A stretch of 64,000 bases of DNA from CADEDV01 sp964412375 (GCA_964412375.1 CAYPOD010000005.1:70299-134298); one strand, 5' to 3'; positions 45,867-54,883 are shown, counted from the stretch's first letter. Notes: generated by a model from the letters alone, not told the origin. Made by a program: numbers and translations.

Positions 45867-46178
45867 TCAGATTTGCTCAAAAACATTGGTGCCGGTTTCC
45901 CCGGGTCTTGTTTTCCATTCAAAATGTTCGGTGAGGATGATCTTGCCATTCTCATTCAGGGATAGTTCACAGGATGAGACACCGTTGTCGAGTTTGCCAT
46001 CGCGGTGCAACTGGCAATAGGAGAATTTTAATTTATTCCTGCTTATGGTGCCTACGAGATAACCTTTCCTGACCCGGCCACCGGAGTATTCTGCAGTGAC
46101 AATATTATCAGTTTGTGAAAAACTGAAAATTGTGTGTTTGTTCACCACGCCTTTTGAAGCCGTTTTGATAACTGTCAT
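45867..46178 (-). CDS. Small uncharacterised protein resembling a family mislabelled N-acetylglutamate synthase
   Basis: A protein of about 103 residues when started at the second ATG (46178: MTVIKTASKGVVNKHTIF); the first ATG, at 46205, adds nine residues. The EYSGGRVRKGYLVGTI stretch and the end, RPGETGTNVFEQI, recall a small Bacteroidota family that databases sometimes call N-acetylglutamate synthase. No acetyltransferase motif is visible, so that label is not adopted. The strand pattern suggests a small beta-barrel. The 216 bp between the antiporter and this gene hold nothing recognised. Confidence 0.5.
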   Translation of the reverse strand: MTVIKTASKGVVNKHTIFSFSQTDNIVTAEYSGGRVRKGYLVGTISRNKLKFSYCQLHRDGKLDNGVSSCELSLNENGKIILTEHFEWKTRPGETGTNVFEQI

Positions 46179-46240
46179 TTTTATGTTGTGGAGAGATATT
46201 TTCATGTTAATTTTTTATGAAGTTTAAGCTAACAAACATA

Positions 46241-46274
46241 TCAACAATAAACATTTCACAGTGTTTATTGTTGA
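46241..46274 (-). terminator. Hairpin between glyA and the downstream gene
   Basis: TCAACAATAAACA (46241-46253) pairs perfectly with 46262-46274 over 13 bp around an 8-nt loop. It follows the glyA stop, and the minus-strand sequence beyond is T-rich only in patches, so it could be an operator palindrome for the next gene instead. Confidence 0.55.
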
Positions 46275-46301
46275 AAACGATCGAATAAATAAAACAACGT
46301 C

Positions 46302-47585
46302 TTATCCCAACTCAGGGTACAACGGAAACTGCTGCATAAATGTTTTTACTTCTGTCTTCACAGCAGCAATGGTTGTTTCATCATCGGCATTCATCAGCAC
46401 TTTGTCAATAAAGGAAACTACGGTTTCCATATGTGTTTCTTTCATGCCCCTGGTCGTGATGGCGGGCACACCCACCCGGATACCCGATGTGACAAAAGGA
46501 GATTTGTCATCAAAGGGAACAGCATTTTTATTTAGTGTAATATGGGCTTTATCCAGGGTTTCCTGTGCTTTTTTTCCTGTGAGGTTCTTGCTGCGCAGGT
46601 CTATCAGCATTAAATGATTATCGGTACCATTGCTGATAAGGTTATAACCGCGGCTCACAAATGCTTTGGCCATCGCCTGCGCATTAGCGATCACCTGTTG
46701 CCCGTAAGCTTTGAAATCTTCTGACAGTATTTCACCAAAAGCAACGGCTTTTGCAGCGATCACATGCTCCAGCGGTCCGCCCTGCGAGCCGGGAAAAACT
46801 GCGAGATCGAGTAAAGAACTCATCATCCTCAAATTTCCTTTCGGGTCTTTGATGCCCCAGGGATTTTCAAAATCATGGCGCAGCATAATGATACCGCCTC
46901 TCGGCCCTCGCAATGTTTTATGCGTGGTAGAGGAAACAATATGGCAATGATCAAAAGGATCATTGAGCAATCCGGTTGCTATCAAACCGGCAGGATGTGC
47001 AATGTCGGCAAATACAATAGCACCGATCTCATCGGCAATGGAACGGATGCGTTTGTAATCCCAGTCGCGGCTGTAAGCCGAAGCACCACAAATGATCATC
47101 TTTGGTTTTTCACTCCTGGCTTTTGCTTCGAGCTGTTCATAATCTACAATACCATCTTTGGTCACACCATAATGCAAAGCGTTATAAATTTTGCCGCTGA
47201 AATTGGCAGGGCTGCCATGGGTGAGGTGACCTCCCATGCTAAGATCAAGTCCCAAAAATTTTTCTCCCGGCTTCATCACGGCGAGAAACACCGCTGCATT
47301 TGCAGAGGCGCCGCTATGTGGCTGCACATTGGCCCAGTTGCAATTGAAAACTTTTTTCAGCCTTTCGATTGCAAGAGTTTCAATTTCATCGACCACTTCA
47401 CAACCGCCATAATAGCGTTTGCCCGGATACCCTTCTGCATATTTATTGGTAGGCACCGTACCCATTGCCTGCATCACCTGGAGGGAAGTGAAATTTTCGG
47501 AAGCGATCAGTTCTATACCATCACGCTGGCGATTGAGTTCTTTGCGGATGAGGTCGAATACGGGGGTGTCTTTTACGTGTTCCAA
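46302..47585 (-). CDS. glyA: Serine hydroxymethyltransferase
   Basis: A 427-residue PLP enzyme that converts serine and tetrahydrofolate to glycine and methylene-tetrahydrofolate, the main source of one-carbon units. Family motifs appear in order: RQRDGIELIASENFTS, NKYAEGYPGKRYYGGCEVVD, HSGASANAAVF, FADIAHPAGLIATG, and the PLP lysine in VSSTTHKTLRGPRGG near residue 232. Length is normal. A CAAAATTA (-7 on the minus strand) at 47638-47645 lies 53 bp upstream of the ATG. Confidence 0.96.
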   Translation of the reverse strand: MEHVKDTPVFDLIRKELNRQRDGIELIASENFTSLQVMQAMGTVPTNKYAEGYPGKRYYGGCEVVDEIETLAIERLKKVFNCNWANVQPHSGASANAAVFLAVMKPGEKFLGLDLSMGGHLTHGSPANFSGKIYNALHYGVTKDGIVDYEQLEAKARSEKPKMIICGASAYSRDWDYKRIRSIADEIGAIVFADIAHPAGLIATGLLNDPFDHCHIVSSTTHKTLRGPRGGIIMLRHDFENPWGIKDPKGNLRMMSSLLDLAVFPGSQGGPLEHVIAAKAVAFGEILSEDFKAYGQQVIANAQAMAKAFVSRGYNLISNGTDNHLMLIDLRSKNLTGKKAQETLDKAHITLNKNAVPFDDKSPFVTSGIRVGVPAITTRGMKETHMETVVSFIDKVLMNADDETTIAAVKTEVKTFMQQFPLYPELG

Positions 47586-47637
47586 AGGTTGAAGAAGTTT
47601 AAAGTTTAAAAGCCTGTCTGAAGACAGGGAGGGTTTG

Positions 47638-47645
47638 CAAAATTA
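47638..47645 (-). promoter_or_regulatory. Candidate -7 element of glyA
   Basis: The minus strand reads TAATTTTG, a match to TAnnTTTG. No -33 TTG is found at the usual spacing. Confidence 0.4.
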
Positions 47646-47773
47646 CCTTTTTTAACCTCTTGAACACCTGAAACTTATTAAACTTTTTCGGCTGGTTTGT
47701 TTTACATCAAAAGTCTTATTTTCGTTGGCTTTTGTTTTATTCATTAACAAAATTCTCCTTCAGGGGTTAAGGC

Positions 47774-48766
47774 ATGAAGGCAATCATACCAGTAGCAGGC
47801 GCAGGCACCAAATTGCGTCCACATAGTTATACACAACCCAAGGCGCTGATACCGCTGGCGGGAAAAACGGTGCTCAGCATTATTGTTGACCAGTTGCGGG
47901 AAGCCGGTATCAATGAATTCATATTTATAGTTGGCTATCTAGGTGATAAGATCCAGGACTATGTGAAAACAAAATATCCCGGCCTTAAAGCCCATTATGT
48001 GCACCAGATGGACCGGCAGGGAGTGGGACATGCCATCCGGCTCACTCGCAATATTGTGAATGGCGAGGAAATCTTTGTGGTGCTGGGCGACAGCATCTGC
48101 GAATATGATGTGAAAGAAGTAGTGAACAGTCCTCACTCCATGATCGGGGTACGAAAGGTGGATGATCCGAGAGATTTTGGTGTTGCCGAGATCAATGAGC
48201 AGGGTATCATTGACCATGTGGTGGAAAAACCGAATATCCCCAAATCAAATATGGCGCTGGTGGGAGTGTATAAGATCAGGGAAAGTGAACAAATGTTCCA
48301 GTGCCTGGAGAATAATATACGGCAGGGACTGCGCAGTCATGGCGAATACAGCCTGACAGATGCACTGGATTGTATGATCAGCATGGGGACAGGTTTCCGT
48401 TCCTTCAAAGTTGACAGCTGGTTTGACTGCGGACGAAGGGAGACCTTGCTGGAATCTAATGCCATCCTGTTGAAGAAATTTGGTTCATCAGTAGCAAACG
48501 AAGAAAAATTTGAAAATACGGTGATCGTTCAGCCCGTTAGCATTGCGCCGGGCTGTGTCATCAAAAATTCCATCATTGGCCCCAATGTGGCCATTGGTGA
48601 AAACACCACCATCGATTCTTCTATTATTAAAAATTCCATCATCGGTTCTTTCTCCAGCTTGTTTGACATTGTGCTGGAGTCTTCAATCATCGGCAGCGAC
48701 ACCGACCTGAAAGGTGAAACAAGAACATTGAATATCGGGGATAATACAAGCATTGATTTGGGCTGA
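47774..48766 (+). CDS. Sugar-phosphate nucleotidyltransferase (RmlA/GlmU-like)
   Basis: A 330-residue protein with an N-terminal nucleotidyltransferase domain (residues 1-235) and a short left-handed helix tail. The signature IPVAGAGTKLRPHSYTQPKAL differs from the usual GxGTRLRP by K for R. Then come YLGDKIQDYV, VVLGDSICEYD and VVEKPNIPKSNMALVGVY. The tail (VIVQPVSIAPGCVI, SIIGPNVAIGENTTID, KNSIIGSFSSLF) has about six hexapeptide turns, as in GlmU-type enzymes. It should make an NDP-sugar for envelope or exopolysaccharide. The sugar is not assignable. Confidence 0.9.
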   Translation: MKAIIPVAGAGTKLRPHSYTQPKALIPLAGKTVLSIIVDQLREAGINEFIFIVGYLGDKIQDYVKTKYPGLKAHYVHQMDRQGVGHAIRLTRNIVNGEEIFVVLGDSICEYDVKEVVNSPHSMIGVRKVDDPRDFGVAEINEQGIIDHVVEKPNIPKSNMALVGVYKIRESEQMFQCLENNIRQGLRSHGEYSLTDALDCMISMGTGFRSFKVDSWFDCGRRETLLESNAILLKKFGSSVANEEKFENTVIVQPVSIAPGCVIKNSIIGPNVAIGENTTIDSSIIKNSIIGSFSSLFDIVLESSIIGSDTDLKGETRTLNIGDNTSIDLG

Positions 48767-48826
48767 GCAGGGCATAGAGTCGGAAGCCTTGAATTATCTT
48801 TATGACTGACTAATGACGACCTGCTC

Positions 48827-49792
48827 ATGACTAATAACACAAAAAATTTCTCCAATCGTGTCACCCAACTCTTCGGGATTGAATACCCTGTGATCCAGGC
48901 TGGAATGATATGGGCAAGCGGCTGGCGGCTGGCCAGTGCGGTAAGCAATGCAGGCGGGCTGGGCATCATCGGCAGCGGATCCATGTATCCTGATGTATTA
49001 AGAGAGCATATTCGCAAGTGCAAAAATTCGACCACCCGTCCTTTTGCTGTCAATGTTCCCTTGCTTTATCCCGATATTGATAAACATATTCAGATCATCC
49101 TGGAAGAAGAAGTGAAATTTGTTTTCACTTCAGCCGGTAACCCGAAAACATGGAGCAACGTCTTAAAAGAAAAAGGTGTCACCCTGGTGCATGTGGTGAG
49201 TTCTTCCAAATTTGCAAAGAAAGCTGAGGATGCAGGATGTGATGCTGTGGTGGCAGAAGGATTTGAAGCCGGAGGTCATAACGGGAGAGAAGAAACCACC
49301 ACTATGGTGCTGGTACCCGCTGTGGTGGAAGCTGTAAAGATACCGGTGATTGCAGCCGGAGGTATAGCCACCGGAAGACAAATGCTGGCAGCGATGGTGC
49401 TGGGTGCGGAAGGAGTACAGATGGGCAGCCGTTTCGTAGCTAGCGAAGAAGCATCATCACATATTGCATTCAAAGAAGCCGTGATAAAGGCCGAAGAGGG
49501 GAGCACTGTATTGACGATGAAGCAACTTACACCGGTGAGGCTGATCAGGAATAAATTTTACCAGCAGGTGCAGGAAGCAGAGCAAAAAGGGGCAACGCCG
49601 GAAGAATTAAAAACGTTATTAGGGAGGGCAAGAGCCAAACGGGGAATGTTTGAAGGAGATTTGGACGAGGGTGAACTGGAAATAGGGCAAGTTAGCTCCC
49701 TTTTACGCAGTATTTTACCGGCAGGCGACATCGTGAAAAATGTGTGGAAGGAATTTTGTGAGGCCTTGGCCAATCCGCTTAAAATGCCTTAA
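48827..49792 (+). CDS. Nitronate monooxygenase-like flavin enzyme (NMO/FabK-like)
   Basis: A 321-residue TIM-barrel FMN oxidoreductase. Motifs are YPVIQAGMIWASGWRLASAV and GGLGIIGSGSM at the start, EGFEAGGHNGREET near residue 147 with the catalytic histidine (GGHNG), and IAAGGIATGRQMLAAMVLGA with VQMGSRFVAS for FMN phosphate binding. Family members oxidise propionate-3-nitronate or reduce enoyl-ACP (FabK), and the sequence alone does not choose. It starts 60 bp after the nucleotidyltransferase, possibly in one transcript. Confidence 0.88.
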   Translation: MTNNTKNFSNRVTQLFGIEYPVIQAGMIWASGWRLASAVSNAGGLGIIGSGSMYPDVLREHIRKCKNSTTRPFAVNVPLLYPDIDKHIQIILEEEVKFVFTSAGNPKTWSNVLKEKGVTLVHVVSSSKFAKKAEDAGCDAVVAEGFEAGGHNGREETTTMVLVPAVVEAVKIPVIAAGGIATGRQMLAAMVLGAEGVQMGSRFVASEEASSHIAFKEAVIKAEEGSTVLTMKQLTPVRLIRNKFYQQVQEAEQKGATPEELKTLLGRARAKRGMFEGDLDEGELEIGQVSSLLRSILPAGDIVKNVWKEFCEALANPLKMP

Positions 49793-49857
49793 CTTTATTC
49801 CGGTTTAAGAGAAAGCACAATAAACCATTTAGAAGACCAACCATTAAAAAAGTTTGC

Positions 49858-50265
49858 ATGAAACCTAAGCTGATTCTTCTTGCTGCCGGCCTCCTCGGGT
49901 TTGCGGTGGCACATGCTTGCGATGCTGACGGCCCCGATCCGGGAATTGGTAAACCAAAGAAGGATGATGTCAACGGTCTTGTCACTCATGCTGAATCTAA
50001 AAAGCCATTGAAAGACGTTTCGGTGACCGCTTATCTTGTTTCCAAAAAAGAAAAAATGGTGCTCACAGATGACGCCGGCAGTTTTGCCTTTGATGAACTC
50101 AAACCCGGCACGTACAAATTTGTATTTGAGAAAGCCGGTTTCAAGCGGGTTACCAAAGAGAAAGTGGTGGTGAAAACCGATGAAGGCTTCCAGTTAAGTA
50201 TTGAGATGATTGAGAACAAAGACTATGACCTGATGCCATCGCCTTTTCATTTTTCCGATTTTTAA
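49858..50265 (+). CDS. Secreted small carboxypeptidase-regulatory-like domain protein
   Basis: A 135-residue protein with a signal peptide (MKPKLILLAAGLLGFAVAHA) and one CarboxypepD_reg-like module, the beta-sandwich that precedes many TonB-dependent receptors: VNGLVTHAESKKPLKDVSVTA, TDDAGSFAFDELKPGTYKFVF, KAGFKRVTKEKVVVK. On its own it may act as a scaffold or sensor partner; no receptor is adjacent. A D/G/P-rich stretch follows the signal. A strong terminator lies 22 bp after the stop. Confidence 0.78.
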   Translation: MKPKLILLAAGLLGFAVAHACDADGPDPGIGKPKKDDVNGLVTHAESKKPLKDVSVTAYLVSKKEKMVLTDDAGSFAFDELKPGTYKFVFEKAGFKRVTKEKVVVKTDEGFQLSIEMIENKDYDLMPSPFHFSDF

Positions 50266-50287
50266 ATGGCCTATATAAAAAAGTTCA

Positions 50288-50311
50288 GGGACGCAGGAGC
50301 GTCCCTTTTTT
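50288..50311 (+). terminator. Terminator of the carboxypeptidase-regulatory-like gene
   Basis: GGGACGC (50288-50294) pairs with GCGTCCC (50299-50305) around AGGA, followed by six T. Confidence 0.92.
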
Positions 50312-50355
50312 ATTTGCTGTATCCTGTTCATTTCCGGCGGTAGTGTATAAAAATA

Positions 50356-50377
50356 ATCCCGCCTTACGGGGCGGGAT
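50356..50377 (-). terminator. Terminator of the repeat-protein gene (minus strand)
   Basis: ATCCCGCC (50356-50363) pairs with GGCGGGAT (50370-50377); on the minus strand it is followed by TATTTTTATA. It lies 33 bp beyond the stop at 50410, facing the other terminator. Confidence 0.85.
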
Positions 50378-50409
50378 CACTTTTTCATGGCTAGCCAGGG
50401 CAAGCGGCA

Positions 50410-51243
50410 TTAATCTATATCTATATTGAAATCATCTGCATCTTTTTTGATGGTGAAATTTTTGTGTTTATCCAGGATGCTCCTGTATTTATTATACACC
50501 TGGTTGCTGACTTTTTTACCATTCACAGTCAGCTCACCATCTTTATGTTCTATGCTGTAGTTTTCCTTTTTATTCAGCAGGCCGTCATTTTCCAGGCCGT
50601 CTACCAATTCTTTGTATTCTTTTATTTCGGCTTTGACCTTTTCAATATGCACTTTGGCTTTTTCCATTTCTTCTTTTATCTGGGGCCCGATCTTTTTCAG
50701 TTCTTCTTCCACTTTTTTCATCTCGGCGCTAAGGTCAACATTCATGTTTTTCACAGCTTCCAGTTCTTTCTTCATTTCTTCCCAGTTTATTTTTTCCATG
50801 GACTCTTTCACCTGCTGCTGTATCTTTTCCATGTTCACCTCCTTCATCGCTGATTCAATTTCTGCCTGTATCTTTTTAAAGTCAACTTTTGCCATGGAAT
50901 GCTCAATTTCCTGTTTGATCTTTTCAAAATCCACTTCCTTCAGCGATCTTTCAATTTCAAGCTGAATTTTTTCCCTGTCTATCTGCTTCATGGCTCGGGC
51001 CACTTCCTCATGCACTTTTTCCAGTTCAGCTTTCAGATCAAGTGATTCCAGTTCAGCCAGGGCTTCATCCAGGTCACGGATCTTTTTATCTGTTTTCTTT
51101 TTGGGTGTGGTGTCTGCTGCAGGATGCTGCCCGCGGTAATCTCCGGGAGTTTGCTGATGATCCCAGGAGACCAGCAAAACTGTAAGTGCTACGGCAATCA
51201 GGGGCAACCAGAGACGCATACTGGTTAAGGTTTGTTGTTTCAT
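50410..51243 (-). CDS. Membrane-anchored coiled-coil protein with 16-residue tandem repeats
   Basis: A 277-residue protein with one membrane helix (residues 11-27) and a highly charged rest, rich in K and E. Residues 89-152 hold four tandem units of 16 residues with consensus DxEKIQxEIExSMKEV, and a degenerate fifth runs to about 166. Units before and after are weaker. This predicts long amphipathic helix bundles outside the inner membrane. The last 60 residues (KDGELTVNGKKVSNQVYNKY) form a small separate domain. No family is recognised; similar proteins in this phylum occur near stress regulators. Its promoter is covered by palindromes. Confidence 0.7.
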   Translation of the reverse strand: MKQQTLTSMRLWLPLIAVALTVLLVSWDHQQTPGDYRGQHPAADTTPKKKTDKKIRDLDEALAELESLDLKAELEKVHEEVARAMKQIDREKIQLEIERSLKEVDFEKIKQEIEHSMAKVDFKKIQAEIESAMKEVNMEKIQQQVKESMEKINWEEMKKELEAVKNMNVDLSAEMKKVEEELKKIGPQIKEEMEKAKVHIEKVKAEIKEYKELVDGLENDGLLNKKENYSIEHKDGELTVNGKKVSNQVYNKYRSILDKHKNFTIKKDADDFNIDID

Positions 51244-51270
51244 GACAAATGTTTTAGAATAATTGGTATA

Positions 51271-51316
51271 ACGAAGTTCTTCGTATCAAATATACGAGTG
51301 ATTTCGTATAAAACAA
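51271..51316 (-). promoter_or_regulatory. Promoter with overlapping TCGTAT/ATACGA operators
   Basis: On the minus strand TTG (51316-51314), 19 nt, then TATATTTG (51294-51287) form a Bacteroidota promoter 43 bp before the ATG at 51243. Three palindromes overlap it: ACGAAG-TT-CTTCGT (51271-51284), TCGTAT...ATACGA (51281-51297) and ATACGA...TCGTAT (51292-51309). A repressor bound here would cover the -7, the spacer and the start site. The 249-bp gap 51244-51492 holds nothing else recognised. Confidence 0.7.
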
Positions 51317-51492
51317 CAGTTAGCTTTTAAAAAAGATAATTTTAACAAATGAGGAATTGGTAACTTTTTGTGTCCAATGTTGGAGATGGTAAGATTGCCA
51401 ACCTTTGAAACTCAATGAGCAGGGGAAGAGTTTTTTACGAGGTTGGCAACCTTTAAAAAGTCAGGAGAATAATAATTGATATCCTTTCTCTT

Positions 51493-52770
51493 TTAGCTCT
51501 TTCTGAAGGCCCACTTGATCATTTCTTTCCAGTTCACCTTTTTGCCATACATCAGGATACCCGTACGATAAATCTTTCCGCTCAGCCACACGGTGAAAAT
51601 GAAGCCTCCTACAAGCAACGCCATGGAGAACCCTAACTGCCACCAGGGTACTGTGCCCGGCACACCAAAAGGTATTCTCGCCATCATCACAATAGGCGAA
51701 CTGAATGGGATAATGCTTCCCCAAACGGCCAAGGGTCCTGTTGGGTCATTCATGGCCAGGGTCATCAGCGCAATTGAGAAAATTACAAGCATGGTTACAG
51801 GAAAACTCAGCGACTGTGCTTCCCGCATGTCTTCGTTTACAGCACTGCCGATGGCTGCATACAAAGAAGAATAAAAGAAAAACCCGCCCAGGAAATAAAA
51901 GATAAAACTGAAAAGGATCAATGGCACATTGATGCTGGTGAATACCTTTTGCACACCACCCACCATCCCGGTAACGGCATTTCCGCCGCCTGAAGCTTTG
52001 GTAATATTATACACGATAAAAATAAAAGCTATCCAGAGAAAAAACTGAGTCAGCGCTACCAGGCCAATGCCGATGATCTTGCCGAGCATCAGCTGGAAGG
52101 GTTTCACCGAGGAAACGATCACCTCTGCGATACGGTTGGTCTTTTCTTCCATCACACCCATCATCACCTGTGAACCATAGATGAGCAGGATGATATAAAT
52201 AAGAAAACCGGCCACATAGCCGATACTCCCGGCAATCCTGGAATCAGCCGTTTCATCGTTGATGTTTTTGGATACCAGGTTTACTTTGCTGCTGCTGAGA
52301 ATTTCTTTTTTAATTTCATCAATACCCAGTTTTTCATTTTTGATCTCGTTCCAGATATTGTTGAGTTTGTTCTCAACAGGTGAAGACGCCGTGGTGCCCA
52401 ATGTTTTGTCTGTTTTCAATTCCAGTCCCTTTAAGCCGCTTTCCCAATGCACATCGGCCGGAATTAATACATAACCATCATATCCCAGTCTTTTGAAATT
52501 TTCTTTCAAACTGTCAACCGGAATATCTACCAGTGAAAGAACCGATGAGCTGTCCTGTTGATTTTCCCGCTCAATTTTTCCCTTGTCAAAATAACCGGAA
52601 GAATCAATCACCGCCACTTTCAGCCTCGTTTGTCCTTTTGAGCCGAGATAACCCAGACCAAAAATTAGTCCTAGGTAGAGCAGCGGAAAAAGAATGGTGC
52701 TGATGATAAATGTTTTTTTCCTCACTCTAGTAAGGTATTCCCGTTGTATGATGAGTAATATCTTATTCAT
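51493..52770 (-). CDS. ABC-2 type exporter permease (NatB-like)
   Basis: A 425-residue permease of the sodium-exporter NatB type. Helix 1 (about 20-40) is followed by a large periplasmic domain (42-190), then five helices (about 190-210, 235-260, 285-315, 325-345 and 375-395). RIAEVIVSSVKPFQLMLGKI, GIGLVALTQFFLWI and YAAIGSAVNEDMREAQSLSF are typical of the family. The ATPase gene lies 20 bp upstream on the same strand, so the two form one exporter. Sodium, antibiotic or lipid export cannot be distinguished. Confidence 0.9.
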   Translation of the reverse strand: MNKILLIIQREYLTRVRKKTFIISTILFPLLYLGLIFGLGYLGSKGQTRLKVAVIDSSGYFDKGKIERENQQDSSSVLSLVDIPVDSLKENFKRLGYDGYVLIPADVHWESGLKGLELKTDKTLGTTASSPVENKLNNIWNEIKNEKLGIDEIKKEILSSSKVNLVSKNINDETADSRIAGSIGYVAGFLIYIILLIYGSQVMMGVMEEKTNRIAEVIVSSVKPFQLMLGKIIGIGLVALTQFFLWIAFIFIVYNITKASGGGNAVTGMVGGVQKVFTSINVPLILFSFIFYFLGGFFFYSSLYAAIGSAVNEDMREAQSLSFPVTMLVIFSIALMTLAMNDPTGPLAVWGSIIPFSSPIVMMARIPFGVPGTVPWWQLGFSMALLVGGFIFTVWLSGKIYRTGILMYGKKVNWKEMIKWAFRKS

Positions 52771-52790
52771 GGTATGAAGTGATTAATGAT

Positions 52791-53723
52791 TTAAACTAAG
52801 TTTTGATCAAACTGGCGGGCAGTGGGTGTGCCTTCCACCAGTCGAATAAAAATATCGTTGAGTGAAGGAAGTATTTCATTAAATGAATGAATCTCGACGC
52901 CCTGTTGCAAGAGGAATTGTAGTACATCATTGGGACGGTGTCCTTCCCTGATTTTTACGATATGTGTATGCTCTTTGCCTGAAACAAAATCGTACGGCGC
53001 CAGGCCATTGCTTACCGGCAGCTTGTCGGCACCGATGCTGAACAGGTTTTCTTTAAAATCCTGCTTCACCGTTTTCACAGTGCCATCCAGTATTTTTTTG
53101 CCTTTATTTACAAGGACGATCTGGTCACAAATTTCTTCAACCTGCTCCATACGGTGTGTGCTGAAGATAATCGTGGAGCCGTTTTGCGCCAGCTTATAAA
53201 TTTCGTCTTTGATAAGGTTGGTATTCACCGGGTCCAGCCCGCTGAAGGGTTCGTCGAGAATGATAAGTTTAGGTTCATGCAGCACAGTGGTTACAAATTG
53301 CAGTTTCTGGCTCATTCCTTTTGAGAGGTCTTCCACTTTTTTGTTCCACCAGCTCTCCATTTCAAACCGGATAAACCATTGTTTGATCTTGCGAAGGGCT
53401 TCATGACGGGGCAGCCCCTTCAATTGCGCCAGGTACATGGTTTGCTCCCCGATCTTCATTTTTTTATACAGCCCTCTTTCTTCGGGCATATAACCAATGC
53501 GTCCTACATCATTGATAGGGTCAAATTTTTTACCGTCAAAAATGATCTCCCCTTCATCGGGATAGAAAATGCCGGTGATCATCCGGATTACTGTGGTCTT
53601 GCCGGCGCCATTGGGGCCGAGCAAACCAAATATTTTTCCTTTTTCCAGTGAAAAACTGATGTCATCTACTGCCTTTTGATTGGCAAAATATTTTTTCAGG
53701 TTTCGCAGTTCCAGTAAGGCCAT
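52791..53723 (-). CDS. ABC transporter ATP-binding protein (NatA-like)
   Basis: A 310-residue ATPase with all motifs: Walker A GPNGAGKTTVIRM near residue 37, YMPEERGLYKKMKIG with the Q-loop region, signature LSKGMSQKLQFV, Walker B KLIILDEPFSGLDPVNTN and the switch histidine STHRMEQVEEI. The C-terminal 100 residues form the DUF4162-like tail found on NatA-type exporters. A -7 element CAAATATA (minus TATATTTG) lies at 53743-53750, 20 bp upstream. It pairs with the permease at 51493. Confidence 0.93.
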   Translation of the reverse strand: MALLELRNLKKYFANQKAVDDISFSLEKGKIFGLLGPNGAGKTTVIRMITGIFYPDEGEIIFDGKKFDPINDVGRIGYMPEERGLYKKMKIGEQTMYLAQLKGLPRHEALRKIKQWFIRFEMESWWNKKVEDLSKGMSQKLQFVTTVLHEPKLIILDEPFSGLDPVNTNLIKDEIYKLAQNGSTIIFSTHRMEQVEEICDQIVLVNKGKKILDGTVKTVKQDFKENLFSIGADKLPVSNGLAPYDFVSGKEHTHIVKIREGHRPNDVLQFLLQQGVEIHSFNEILPSLNDIFIRLVEGTPTARQFDQNLV

Positions 53724-53742
53724 AATGCATGGTTTTGCGGGT

Positions 53743-53750
53743 CAAATATA
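53743..53750 (-). promoter_or_regulatory. -7 element of the NatAB-like operon
   Basis: The minus strand reads TATATTTG, 20 nt before the ATG at 53723. The -33 half is unclear: CAAA at 53762-53765 is too close. Confidence 0.45.
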
Positions 53751-53884
53751 AAATACCACAACAAACCGGCAGTTTATAATCGGTAAAAAGCCAAAAATCG
53801 GGAGTAAACTGCATGTTTAAATAAAAATAATTAGACCCTGTTCTTGTTTTTTTATCAATTTCGCTCCGAAATACTACTTAAAAA

Positions 53885-54883
53885 ATGTACCGTATCTTTT
53901 TCAGGAGCTGTGTTATCATTGTTGTGTCAGTTTTTTTCAGCAGTTGGGGTTTCCTGGTGCATCGCACCGTGCACCAACTTGCAGTGTATCAGCTTCCCTC
54001 ATCCATTCAGCCTTTCTTTTATAACCATATGGAGTACCTGGTGCAACATTCGGTGAGACCGGATCAGCGCCGCAATGATGACAGTACCGAAGCGCCAAAA
54101 CATTTCATAGACCTGGAAGTGTTTGGCGATTCAGCCGCCTGGAAAATGCCTTTCAAATGGGAAGATGCGGTGCGAATTCATACAAAAGACAGCCTGGTTA
54201 AATATGGATATGTTCCTTTTCATATTACCACGATGAAAAACAGGCTGACGAATGCATTCCGCTCAGGCAGCAGGGACAGCATTTTATTTTATGCTGCCGA
54301 TTTGGGTCATTACATTGGTGATGCCAATGTGCCATTGCACACGTCACTCAATTATGACGGCCAGCTGACCAATCAGAAAGGATTACACAGCCTTTGGGAG
54401 TCCATGATACCCGAGATCGAAATAGAACAATACAAACTTTACAACAGTAAAAAAGCAAAATATATTGCTAACCCTGAGCAAGCAGTCTGGAATTGTATTC
54501 GCCGGGCACACCAACTGTTGCCGGCTGTGTTTGAAAAAGAAATAGAAGCTTCTAAGGATTTTACGGACTCTTCTAAATTCAGGACACAGGTACGCAGGGG
54601 AAGGGAAGTGAAGTCATTTTCTTCTGCATTTGCAAAAGCCTATAGCAAACAATTGGGTAAAACGATCAACGATCAGTTACTCCATTCCGCACAAATGATC
54701 GCTGATTTCTGGTATACAGCATGGGTGGATGCGGGTAAGCCTGATCTTTCCGGGCTGATGACTATTCCGCATGGAAAAGAGCAAAAGCAACAATTGAAAC
54801 AAGAATTGAAAGCCTGGAAAAACAATGAACTGATTGCAAAGAAACTGCTTATTGCCCGCAAGCAGGCGCCAGAACAGCCGTGA
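53885..54883 (+). CDS. Zinc-dependent phospholipase C / S1-P1 nuclease-like secreted protein
   Basis: A 332-residue protein with a signal peptide ending near SSWG, the mature N-terminus starting at W-G and carrying H (FLVHRTVHQLA) as expected of a zinc ligand. Later ligands appear in APKHFIDLEVFG and LGHYIGDANVPLHTSLNYDG, with a histidine and glutamate in LHSLWESMIPEIE. These are the HxxxD and H...E positions of the three-zinc helical phospholipase C / P1 nuclease fold. Substrate class (lipid or nucleic acid) is not settled. The last 35 bp overlap the convergent dehydrogenase gene. Confidence 0.82.
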   Translation: MYRIFFRSCVIIVVSVFFSSWGFLVHRTVHQLAVYQLPSSIQPFFYNHMEYLVQHSVRPDQRRNDDSTEAPKHFIDLEVFGDSAAWKMPFKWEDAVRIHTKDSLVKYGYVPFHITTMKNRLTNAFRSGSRDSILFYAADLGHYIGDANVPLHTSLNYDGQLTNQKGLHSLWESMIPEIEIEQYKLYNSKKAKYIANPEQAVWNCIRRAHQLLPAVFEKEIEASKDFTDSSKFRTQVRRGREVKSFSSAFAKAYSKQLGKTINDQLLHSAQMIADFWYTAWVDAGKPDLSGLMTIPHGKEQKQQLKQELKAWKNNELIAKKLLIARKQAPEQP

